Shown here piece after piece: positions 1 through 5,723 of a stretch of DNA of 6,531 nucleotides; position 1 is the stretch's first letter, and the number at the start of each line of letters is the position of its first letter. The position numbers and the translations under genes are program-made. The notes beneath the pieces are model-generated. The model saw only the letters and a program-made list of their open reading frames with translations. It was not told where the DNA came from and did no database searches. Source of the DNA: an uncultured Verrucomicrobiota bacterium (GTDB lineage: Bacteria > Verrucomicrobiota > Kiritimatiellia > RFP12 > UBA3636); assembly GCA_946612175.1 (NCBI GenBank), contig CAMOEO010000174.1:1-6531 (forward strand), in the 5' to 3' direction.

Positions 1-78
1 AATCTCATGCCGCGCATCCTAATCCCGCGTGCGTCTCGCTGTCAAGCGTTCCGCGCCGTCGACGGACCAAACATGGGC

Positions 79-107
79 TTTCCTTTTTCCCCTTTTGCTG
101 GTAGAAT
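79..107 (+). promoter_or_regulatory. Candidate extended -10 promoter for the lipoprotein cluster
   Basis: Seen: TAGAAT at 102-107 is preceded by TGG (99-101), giving an extended -10 (TGn-TAGAAT). At 17-bp spacing TTTCCT (79-84) sits in the -35 place, a poor match to TTGACA. A T/C-rich run (79-96) lies between them. Transcription would begin near 113-116, leaving a leader of about 130 nt before the ATG at 244. Inference: this would drive the gene at 244 and, by read-through, the three genes downstream, because there is no obvious room for another promoter in front of 606. The rest of 1-243 holds no gene I can support. Promoter consensus in this lineage is not known to me, so this is a moderate call. 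Confidence 0.45.
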
Positions 108-191
108 GGAGGCCACTTCGGACCTTCCCGCCCGGCCGCCCGGCATCCGGTCCGCCTTCGCGTTCGAGGCGGGCGAATCGATAAACGGCTT

Positions 192-213
192 CCATCCTCC
201 GCGCGGAGGATGG
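192..213. promoter_or_regulatory. Perfect 22-bp palindrome in the leader of the first lipoprotein gene
   Basis: The arm CCATCCTCCGC (192-202) is followed with no spacer by its exact reverse complement GCGGAGGATGG (203-213). The flanking bases (T191, C214) break the symmetry. It ends 30 bp before the ATG at 244 and lies about 85 bp downstream of the candidate -10. As DNA it could be a dimeric repressor or activator operator. As RNA it could fold into a GC-rich hairpin with about nine pairs and a tight loop. Only one copy is present in the window, so a dispersed repeat cannot be tested here. Confidence 0.55.
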
Positions 214-216
214 CGT

Positions 217-243
217 ACACAACACAAAACCACACAAACCACC
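217..243 (+). promoter_or_regulatory. A/C-only unstructured translation-initiation leader
   Basis: The 27 bases immediately before the ATG at 244 contain only A and C, ending CACC-ATG. There is no purine-rich Shine-Dalgarno motif. In a GC-rich genome such a run cannot pair with itself and follows straight after the palindrome at 192-213. This suggests a leader selected to stay single-stranded for SD-independent ribosome loading. The composition is seen directly; the role is inferred. Confidence 0.5.
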
Positions 244-528
244 ATGAAGAAACTTCGGCTCCTGGCGCTCGTTGCGGCGCTCTTCGCTTCGTTCGGCATG
301 CTTGCCGGCTGCGAGAGCGACGACACCGTCACCCACAAGATCACGCTCCACAACAAGTCGTCCTACCCGGTCGTGCAGCGTCTCTCCAACTACGGGAACG
401 TCGCGATCGCGCCGGGCAAGAAGCGCGCCTTCGACGACGAGGCCCTTACGCTCTACGAGTACTCCCCCTCCAAGACCGTGATCCGCATCAAGGAGGACTC
501 CCACACGTTCGTCTACAAGAATCGCTAA
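244..528 (+). CDS. Small predicted lipoprotein, 94 aa, unknown function
   Basis: The start at 244 gives a clean lipoprotein signal: basic MKKLR, a hydrophobic stretch of about 15 residues (L6-L20) and the lipobox L20-A-G-C23. Reading from upstream in-frame starts would bury the signal peptide, so 244 is preferred. Residue +2 after the cysteine is Glu, not Asp, which by the Lol rule known from Proteobacteria would not retain it in the inner membrane; whether the rule holds here is unknown. The mature part is only about 71 residues, polar, with alternating segments such as HKITLHNKSSYPV and KTVIRIKEDSHTFVYKNR, suggesting a small beta fold. It carries a basic patch around GKKR (residues 59-62). 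It is the first gene after the candidate promoter, is separated by a strong hairpin from the next lipoprotein gene, and ends with TAA. I do not recognise the family. Confidence 0.8.
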   Translation: MKKLRLLALVAALFASFGMLAGCESDDTVTHKITLHNKSSYPVVQRLSNYGNVAIAPGKKRAFDDEALTLYEYSPSKTVIRIKEDSHTFVYKNR

Positions 529-537
529 GCGGCATTT

Positions 538-575
538 CGGCGCTCGCGCGCCCCCGCCGGGACGCGCGAGCGCCG
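538..575 (+). terminator. Strong GC hairpin after the first lipoprotein gene; terminator-like or attenuator
   Basis: Left arm 538-550 (core GGCGCTCGCGCG) pairs perfectly over 13 bp with right arm 563-575, around a 12-nt loop (551-562). It begins 9 bp after the TAA of the 94-aa gene. A canonical terminator would have a T-tract at once; here the first TTTT is at 584-587, eight bases past the stem, so termination is likely partial. The next gene starts at 606 and only 30 bp remain. The hairpin therefore either ends most transcripts after gene 1 (setting gene 1 above genes 2-4) or protects the 3' end of the processed gene 1 message. The stem is seen; the role is inferred. Confidence 0.55.
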
Positions 576-605
576 TCGGACGCTTTTCCTCCCGTTTCCT
601 CCGCC

Positions 606-1439
606 ATGGATCGCATTCGCGCTCTTCTTCCCGCCTTCCTCGCCTCCGCCGCGCTGCTCGGTTCGGGGTGCGCAACAAGTCCGCCCGTTCGCGCCTTCTG
701 GTGGCAGGAATCCAATCCGTGGGAAGTCCAGCCGACCGCGAAAACGGTCGCACACGGCCCCTACATGCTGACCTACGCCGGCCATGCCGTCGTGTCGGCG
801 CCGGACGACGAAACCCTCTACTGGTCCGACAAACTGAAGGATCTCGCGTCCGATCGGTCCGGCATTCCCGTGGAAAGCCTGGACATGGACTGCCTCTTCT
901 GGTTCTACCACGATTGGAAGATCGGGACGTCCGTGAAGGAGCAGAAGACCGTCCGGGTTGCGTGGGACGAGGCCCCCGGAAGGGTCATCCTGATCGCGGA
1001 ACCGTTCACGGACGTCAATCAAGAGCTCTGGGTGCCGATGAAGAAGGCCTACTCCATTTTCGACGGCGATCGTCGAAAGAAGATCCGCTTCCGGTTCTTC
1101 CTCGACTGGACCCATATGAAGGAGGAAGAATTCGCGAGGGTCGTCGTGTTTCTTCTGGACGGGCGGAACCGGCCAATCCGCAAGGCGTCCGGCTGGCTCG
1201 CGCGCGAGGGCGCCGCGGACCTGCATGGCGTCCCCGGAACGGACACGGAGGTTCCTCGCTACGGATGGAAGTACCGTACGGTCCGAACGCCCGAAGGAGA
1301 GCGACAGATGTGGCAGCCGGCGATGACGATGAGGGACGGTTTCCTCGGGATGCCCTCCCAGGTCGGCGCGCTGATCGTGAAGATGCTCAACGAGATGACG
1401 GACGAGGAGCTGGATGCGCTGGAGGACGTGTCCCCGTAG
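606..1439 (+). CDS. Predicted lipoprotein, 277 aa, unknown function
   Basis: The start at 606 gives a short signal peptide (MDRIR, hydrophobic L7-L18) and the sequence L18-G-S-G-C22, a lipobox with Gly at -3. The open frame continues upstream across the preceding gene, but only this start gives an export signal. The mature protein is rich in aromatics (FWWQESNPW at 31-39, CLFWFYHDW at 96-104, RFRFFLDW at 161-168) and in Lys/Glu. It has an acidic C-terminal tail (DEELDALEDVSP). The aromatic strands separated by charged turns suggest a beta-rich envelope protein. It shows no similarity by eye to the two large lipoproteins downstream. Its stop TAG is followed by three bases and the ATG of the next gene, in the same frame, so the two are surely cotranscribed. 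No Shine-Dalgarno is visible (TCCTCCGCC before ATG). I cannot name a family. Confidence 0.8.
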   Translation: MDRIRALLPAFLASAALLGSGCATSPPVRAFWWQESNPWEVQPTAKTVAHGPYMLTYAGHAVVSAPDDETLYWSDKLKDLASDRSGIPVESLDMDCLFWFYHDWKIGTSVKEQKTVRVAWDEAPGRVILIAEPFTDVNQELWVPMKKAYSIFDGDRRKKIRFRFFLDWTHMKEEEFARVVVFLLDGRNRPIRKASGWLAREGAADLHGVPGTDTEVPRYGWKYRTVRTPEGERQMWQPAMTMRDGFLGMPSQVGALIVKMLNEMTDEELDALEDVSP

Positions 1440-1442
1440 GAC

Positions 1443-3089
1443 ATGGACGCGCGCTCCTCCATCCTTCCGACCCTCGCCGCCGCCGCGCTCGCGTGCGGCG
1501 CGGGATGCGTTTCCGTTCCGGTCGGCGATTCCGAGTATTGGAGCCACGAGGGGACCGTCGTGGATTCCGTCTCGAAGGTTCCGACCAAAACGGAAGTCGT
1601 CGCCGTCTCCGCCGACTGCCGCAAGGCTCCGTCCGGCGAAGTGCTGCGGATCGGCCTGACGGCGGACGTCCGGGATTTTCACGAAAAGCGGCTTCACGAC
1701 GAACGGGTTTCCGCGGAACGGCAGAAACGCCTTGCGTTCGGGTTCTTTCCGGCGCGCGCGGAATGGTGGTGGAGGCCGGACGGCTCCCTTGCCCCGACCA
1801 TCCCCACGACCCGGCAGAGAGAGGGGCGCTATCCGCGTGGCGCGACGAACGGTTCGTTCGACTGGTTCCTCTATCCGATCGTCAGCGTGCCGGCCATGCT
1901 CAATTCGCTTCTCTACGATCCCCTGTTCGGGCGCTGGGTCGTGCCGGAACGGGACTGGATCGACCCCGGCTGCTTGGTCGACGCCGGAAGCGGCGGGGAT
2001 TTCACACTGGTGAGCACGCGAAATTCGGAGAAGCTCCACGCGCTTGCGCGAATGCCGCACGACATGCGGAGGGAAATCGGATCCCGGACGTATCTGGATT
2101 CTGGATGGTGGCCAGAGGAATTCCGCTTTTCGACCCTGGTCGCGAACTGCGGCCTGTTCGGCTTCCATCGATACGCGACGGTCAGCGTCTACGGTCCGTT
2201 TACCTCGAACGCCCGGACCGAAACCGAGATTCGGGCTCGTTCCGGCATCGTCGTTCCCGGCCCCTTGACCGTTTCCGTCTCCATACCCGACATCGGCTGG
2301 AACGGGACCGGAATGGTTCCGGAAGGGCGGAGCTCCGCGAGCATCCCCCTTCCGCCCGTCGACCGCGACCTGGCCGTGACGGCCGTTGTTGGCATTTCCG
2401 GCGCGGGAGATCGGGCGGGGCCCTTGACGAGGGATGCCGCCGCCCTCGCTCTCGGAACGGAGTGGCGCTTCCCCATCGCGCTCAAGGCACCCCCGCATGT
2501 CGGCGCCCCCGCCGCTCCGATCGCCTCTTCGATACTCACCCAGGTTGTCGTCCACGTGACGGAACCGGCCGCCGCCTCCGAGCGGAGGATGGCCCCGTGG
2601 GACATCGTAACCGAGGAGCCCTTCGCCAGCGGGCGGGCGACGTATCTCGTCACGATCCTCGATGATGCGAAAACGGCGTTCGACGTGAAGCGCGAGGTCC
2701 AGTCCGAAATCGAGCGCACGCTGCGGGATGCGTTCTGCGCAGCGAACCCGGGTATCGACGAGAACGCCGTCCGCGCCTACGTCTCGTCCGAATTCGGCGC
2801 GAACCGCACGATCCGCTTTTCTGGCGTCGCCTTCTCCGTCTCGCCCGTTGCCGACGGCTGGTCCTACGACGCCGACGCGCACCGCGGCACGGTGCGCCTG
2901 CGCGTCTCTGCGCACATGCGGACGGAGGACGCCCAGCGTTGGGCGCGCGAAAACGTGTCCGCCATCGTCTCGGAAAAGAACGTCTTTCTCGAAGCCGGTC
3001 GGGCGCCGCCGCAAGGTGCGACCTATCGAAGCCTTTCCGAGTCTCTCGCGGACGGTGTTCTCGTCATCGAATTCGAAGCGGAGGAATAG
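1443..3089 (+). CDS. Large predicted lipoprotein, 548 aa, first of a tandem paralog pair
   Basis: The N-terminus has a hydrophobic signal (I7-L16) and a cysteine at C22 in CGAGC; C18 in ALAC is an alternative, so the lipidation site is less certain than in its neighbours. Visible regions: RQKRLAFGFFPARAE (93-107); a hydrophobic patch 141-163 ending P-L-F-G-R-W; a charged segment LARMPHDMRREIG (201-213); a beta-like middle part (238-318) with LFGFH, VPGP and VSIPDIGWNGTG; a Pro/Ala linker (349-362); a strand TQVVVHVTEP (366-375); and a C-terminal domain from APWDI (384) to the end. The next gene is a full-length paralog with the same order of motifs. The gap to the preceding gene is 3 bp and to the next 11 bp, so this is an operon. 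The hydrophobic patch ending near a DP.fG motif loosely recalls small lipoproteins of the YceK/YidQ type, but that is weak. Function unknown; probably anchored in the outer membrane facing the periplasm. Confidence 0.85.
   Translation: MDARSSILPTLAAAALACGAGCVSVPVGDSEYWSHEGTVVDSVSKVPTKTEVVAVSADCRKAPSGEVLRIGLTADVRDFHEKRLHDERVSAERQKRLAFGFFPARAEWWWRPDGSLAPTIPTTRQREGRYPRGATNGSFDWFLYPIVSVPAMLNSLLYDPLFGRWVVPERDWIDPGCLVDAGSGGDFTLVSTRNSEKLHALARMPHDMRREIGSRTYLDSGWWPEEFRFSTLVANCGLFGFHRYATVSVYGPFTSNARTETEIRARSGIVVPGPLTVSVSIPDIGWNGTGMVPEGRSSASIPLPPVDRDLAVTAVVGISGAGDRAGPLTRDAAALALGTEWRFPIALKAPPHVGAPAAPIASSILTQVVVHVTEPAAASERRMAPWDIVTEEPFASGRATYLVTILDDAKTAFDVKREVQSEIERTLRDAFCAANPGIDENAVRAYVSSEFGANRTIRFSGVAFSVSPVADGWSYDADAHRGTVRLRVSAHMRTEDAQRWARENVSAIVSEKNVFLEAGRAPPQGATYRSLSESLADGVLVIEFEAEE
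2538..3086 (+). repeat. Conserved C-terminal module, copy 1 (duplicated in the next gene)
   Basis: Residues 366-548 of the 548-aa lipoprotein match residues 366-546 of the next protein (4196-4738) with one 2-residue gap in the linker. From APWDI onward my hand alignment gives 121 identities in 165 positions. Invariant blocks include FCAANPGI, VRAYVSS, SGVAFSV, PVADGW, GTVRLRVSAHMR, WARENVSAIVSEKNV and GATYRSLSE. Many codons for identical residues differ (for example Ser-Ala-His in SAHM is TCT GCG CAC here and TCG GCC CAT in copy 2). This points to protein-level constraint rather than a fresh duplication or recent gene conversion. Confidence 0.8.
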
Positions 3090-3100
3090 GCCCTTTCCCC

Positions 3101-4741
3101 ATGAAACGTTCCGTTGTTCCGTTCGTTCTTTTGCCCGTGGCCGTCCTCGGCACGGGATGTTTCTCGTTCAATGTCGGAAAGCCCGAAACGTTCCGACACG
3201 CCGAAACCGTGTTCGAAACGGCAAAGGAACCCTCCTCGTCCGAAATCCTGGATGCGAAGGTTTCGTTTTCGCAGCCCAGATCGGACGTCGCGGAAATCAA
3301 GCTTCTCGCCACCGTCAGGGAGTCGTACCCCCGGACGAGTCGCACGGACGAAACGACCGTGGTCCGTCAGAAGCGCATGTCGTTCGGGTTCCTGCCTTTC
3401 TCCGCGGAAACCGACGGGCCGGACGACACGCTGATTCCTTTCGGGCTCTATCGGAACGGCCGCACCACGTCGGATCCCGAACTGGGCCGGCGCTACGTCT
3501 ACAAGGTGGCCGACCCGTCGGACGAACTGACGCCCGGAATGATCCTGGCCGGCATCTGGCTGATTCCCGGCATGTACGTCAACTCCGTGGTTTCGATCGT
3601 CTGGACTCCCTTCTTCGGCGACTGGGAATGCAATCACGTCGACTGGATCGAACGGAAACAGTGCCGTCGCGGCTCGTTCGGAGCCGGGCAGCTGTACTAC
3701 GACACGGCCACGCCCGCCCTCTACGCCTTGAGCAGGTTTCCGGCGGAGGACCGCCGCCGGATCGGCGTTCGGACCTGCTACGATCCGGGCGACACGTCCC
3801 CAAGTCTCGACTTTAGCACCCACTGGAAGCTCTTCGGGTTCCACAAGTTCCTGCGGGTTCGGATCCAAGGTCCCGTCCGGGGGACGCCCCAGGAGGCCTC
3901 CCCCGAAATCCGGACTCGTCGCGGCGTGGCGGTTCCGGGACCGATCTCGGTCCGGGTTTCCATTCCGGAGGTCGGCTGGACCGGAACCGGCGTCATCGAC
4001 GAAAGCGGCAGGCCCGCCTCTGTCGCGCTGCCGCCCGCGGACCGCGACCGTTCCGCGACCGCGACGGTTGTCGTCTCGGCCCCCGGCGGGTTGGCGGGCG
4101 AAGCATGCGCGAAGGCCGCTGGTTCGACCTGGAGCTTCCCGGTGGCGCTCACGTCGGGCCTGTCCGCCCAACGCCCGTCCGTGCCCGCGGTCGTCACGCA
4201 GGTCGTGGTCCACGTGACGGAACCCGCGCCGATGCCGGAAACGGCCCCGTGGGACATCGAGACGGTAAGCCCCTACGCGAACGGGCGGGCGGAATGGCTC
4301 GTGACGATCCGCGACCCCGCGCGGACGGCGTTCAAGGTGCGGCGCGAGGTGCAGCCGGACCTCGAGGCGTCGTTGCGCGAATCGTTCTGCGCGGCGAACC
4401 CCGGCATCGGCGAACAAAGCGTCCGGGCCTACGTTTCGTCCGATTTCGGCGCGGACCGGACGATCCGCCTTTCGGGCGTCGCATTCTCCGTGGCACCCGT
4501 TGCCGACGGATGGCGCTACGACGCCGATTCCCGACGCGGAACGGTGCGGCTGCGCGTTTCGGCCCATATGCGGCCGGAGGACGCCAAGCAGTGGGCGCGC
4601 GAGAATGTCTCCGCCATCGTCTCGGAGAAGAACGTCGCGATCGAGGCGGGCAAGGCGCCGCCTCGGGGCGCGACCTACCGAAGCCTTTCCGAGACGTTCG
4701 AGAACGGCGTCCTCACCGTCGAGTTCGAGGCGGTGCAGTGA
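3101..4741 (+). CDS. Large predicted lipoprotein, 546 aa, second of a tandem paralog pair
   Basis: The start at 3101 gives MKRS, a hydrophobic signal (V5-L16) and L16-G-T-G-C20, the same Gly at -3 as in the 277-aa protein. Upstream in-frame starts overlap the previous gene and are rejected. Order of motifs follows the paralog: RQKRMSFGFLPFSAE (89-103); a longer hydrophobic stretch (147-172) ending P-F-F-G-D-W, which could be membrane-embedded; LSRFPAEDRRRIG (210-222); a middle beta region with LFGFH (244-248), VPGP (278-281) and VSIPEVGWTGTG (286-297); the strand TQVVVHVTEP (366-375); and the conserved C-terminal domain from APWDI (382). The N-terminal 230 residues are clearly more diverged from the paralog than the rest. 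It is the last gene of the cluster, ends with TGA, and faces prmA across 46 bp. No enzymatic motif is visible and I do not recognise a named family. Likely a structural or binding lipoprotein, perhaps partnering with its paralog. Confidence 0.86.
   Translation: MKRSVVPFVLLPVAVLGTGCFSFNVGKPETFRHAETVFETAKEPSSSEILDAKVSFSQPRSDVAEIKLLATVRESYPRTSRTDETTVVRQKRMSFGFLPFSAETDGPDDTLIPFGLYRNGRTTSDPELGRRYVYKVADPSDELTPGMILAGIWLIPGMYVNSVVSIVWTPFFGDWECNHVDWIERKQCRRGSFGAGQLYYDTATPALYALSRFPAEDRRRIGVRTCYDPGDTSPSLDFSTHWKLFGFHKFLRVRIQGPVRGTPQEASPEIRTRRGVAVPGPISVRVSIPEVGWTGTGVIDESGRPASVALPPADRDRSATATVVVSAPGGLAGEACAKAAGSTWSFPVALTSGLSAQRPSVPAVVTQVVVHVTEPAPMPETAPWDIETVSPYANGRAEWLVTIRDPARTAFKVRREVQPDLEASLRESFCAANPGIGEQSVRAYVSSDFGADRTIRLSGVAFSVAPVADGWRYDADSRRGTVRLRVSAHMRPEDAKQWARENVSAIVSEKNVAIEAGKAPPRGATYRSLSETFENGVLTVEFEAVQ
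4196..4738 (+). repeat. Conserved C-terminal module, copy 2
   Basis: This is the counterpart of 2538-3086. The DNA is alignable over its whole length, with short exact runs such as CGAAGCCTTTCCGAG near the end of both copies, but synonymous sites are well diverged. The predicted pattern (helix around residues 403-425, then strands around AYVSSDFG, TIRLSGVAFSV and GTVRLRVSAHM, then a helix EDAKQWARENVSAIV) suggests a compact alpha/beta domain. The secondary structure is my reading of the residue pattern, not a computed prediction. Confidence 0.75.
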
Positions 4742-4787
4742 TCGTCGTCAACGAAGAAGAAACGAGTCGCGCGGGGCGGGGGAGGGG
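4742..4787. other. Convergent intergenic spacer, no clear terminator
   Basis: These 46 bp separate the stop codons of the last lipoprotein gene (+) and prmA (-). The left half is A-rich on the + strand (GAAGAAGAAACGAG) and the right half G-rich. I find no convincing stem followed by a T-tract in either direction. CGCGC and GCGCG blocks at about 4768-4795 could pair only across a long loop. Termination here may be Rho-dependent or may use the ends of the opposing genes. Confidence 0.5.
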
Positions 4788-5711
4788 CTACGCGCGGCGG
4801 AAGAGGCCGGAGGTCCATTCGCCGAGGGCGAGGGAGCGGACCTCGCGGAAGCCGAACGCCTCGTAGGCGGCGCGGACGCGCGGGTACTGCTCGCCGAGGA
4901 TGCCGGAGAGCGCGAGCGCGGCGTCCGGACGCGGGGAGACGGCGCGGACGATCCGCGGCGCGGCGGCGAGGAGGATCGGGGCGAGGATGTTCGCGACGAC
5001 GACGTCCGCGGCCGGGATGGGGTCGACGGTCACGTCGCAGAGCGAGAAGGCGACGTCCGGGACGCCGTTGACGGCGGCGTTCTCGGCGGAGACGCGGACG
5101 GCGGCCGCGTCGTAGTCGACGCCGCGCACGGGCGCGTAGCCGAGCTTGCGGGCGGCGATGGAGAGGATGCCTGAGCCGCAGCCGAGGTCGGCGAGCGAGC
5201 GCGGCGGGGCGCCCGCGGCGGCGGGCTCCTCCGCGAGCTCCTCGAGGAAGCGGAGGCAGGCCTGCGTCGTGCCGTGCAGGCCGGTGCCGAAGCTCATGCC
5301 GGGCTCGATGACGACGACCACGCCGTCGGGGCGGTCGGGCTCGTAGGGCTCCCAGGGCGGGCGGACGGTGACGCGGGGCGAGACGCGGAGGACGTGGAAG
5401 AAGCGCTTCCAGCTCTCGGCCCAGTCCTCGCGGGGAAGCGCCTCGACCGCGGCGGCGGGGCCGTCCGGCGCGCCGAGCCCGCGCGCGGCGGCGGCGGCGC
5501 GCATCGCGGCGACGGTGCGGTCGAGCGCCTCGCGGTCGACCGCGTAGGCGTCGAGGTAGGCGCGGCCGGTTTCGAGGTCCTGGAAGGAGCCGACGGCGGG
5601 ATCGAGGCCCCAGAGGTCGTCGAGGAGGTCGTCGAGCGCCGCCTCGGGCACCTCGATGCGGGCGCGCAGCACGGGCGCCTCGGCGTAGAGATCGGAATCG
5701 ATGCTGGACAT
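4788..5711 (-). CDS. prmA: Ribosomal protein L11 methyltransferase PrmA
   Basis: PrmA is a cytoplasmic SAM-dependent enzyme that methylates lysines and the N-terminus of ribosomal protein L11. At 307 aa it is near the usual family size (about 290). Visible in order: an N-terminal substrate-recognition part with the family signature DWAESWKRFF (96-105) and a following VRPPW (116-120); the loop EPGMSFGTGLHGTTQACL (136-153), the counterpart of the family's DPG-FGTG-H-TT motif; the SAM-binding motif I DLGCGSGILS (175-184); motif II acidic VDYD (198-201); and VVANILAPIL (238-247), the counterpart of the active-site N-I-L segment. It ends GEWTSGLFRRA, where the family normally ends, so the TAG stop is real. 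The start at 5711 lies 12 bp after the stop of the upstream gene in the same frame, with CCACC-ATG and no Shine-Dalgarno. It is probably cotranscribed with the hydrolase gene. Oddities: GTGLHG instead of the common GTGTHP, and an Ala-rich insertion (71-90). Confidence 0.95.
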   Translation of the reverse strand: MSSIDSDLYAEAPVLRARIEVPEAALDDLLDDLWGLDPAVGSFQDLETGRAYLDAYAVDREALDRTVAAMRAAAAARGLGAPDGPAAAVEALPREDWAESWKRFFHVLRVSPRVTVRPPWEPYEPDRPDGVVVVIEPGMSFGTGLHGTTQACLRFLEELAEEPAAAGAPPRSLADLGCGSGILSIAARKLGYAPVRGVDYDAAAVRVSAENAAVNGVPDVAFSLCDVTVDPIPAADVVVANILAPILLAAAPRIVRAVSPRPDAALALSGILGEQYPRVRAAYEAFGFREVRSLALGEWTSGLFRRA

Positions 5712-5723
5712 GGTGGGGGCGGG

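Noticed and set aside
56..65. Ten-base palindrome CCGTCGACGG upstream of the candidate promoter
   Set aside because: Short palindromes of this length occur often in GC-rich DNA; no second copy or supporting context.
1437..1445. Possible reassignment or recoding of TAG joining the 277-aa and 548-aa proteins
   Set aside because: The downstream protein begins at once with its own signal peptide and lipobox-like cysteine, and PrmA ends at a TAG exactly where its family ends, so TAG acts as a stop.
668..2665. 665-codon + strand open frame overlapping the second and third lipoprotein genes
   Set aside because: Out-of-frame shadow; arginine-rich composition, no signal peptide, and it crosses the boundary of two supported genes.
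525..3014. 829-codon open frame on the - strand opposite the second and third lipoprotein genes
   Set aside because: It lies in the codon-for-codon antisense frame, where stops need rare TTA, CTA or TCA sense codons. The translation is rich in R, G, D and P with no domain, and the + strand genes have signal peptides and paralogy.
3023..4567. 514-codon open frame on the - strand opposite the 546-aa lipoprotein gene
   Set aside because: Same antisense-frame effect of high GC; low-complexity charged composition, and the opposite strand has a clear paralog.
2538..4738. Recent gene conversion between the two C-terminal modules
   Set aside because: Identical residues are often encoded by different codons in the two copies, with no long exact DNA tracts.
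4742..4800. Bidirectional terminator hairpin between the convergent genes
   Set aside because: Only a five-base CGCGC/GCGCG pairing across a long loop could be found, with no following T-tract.
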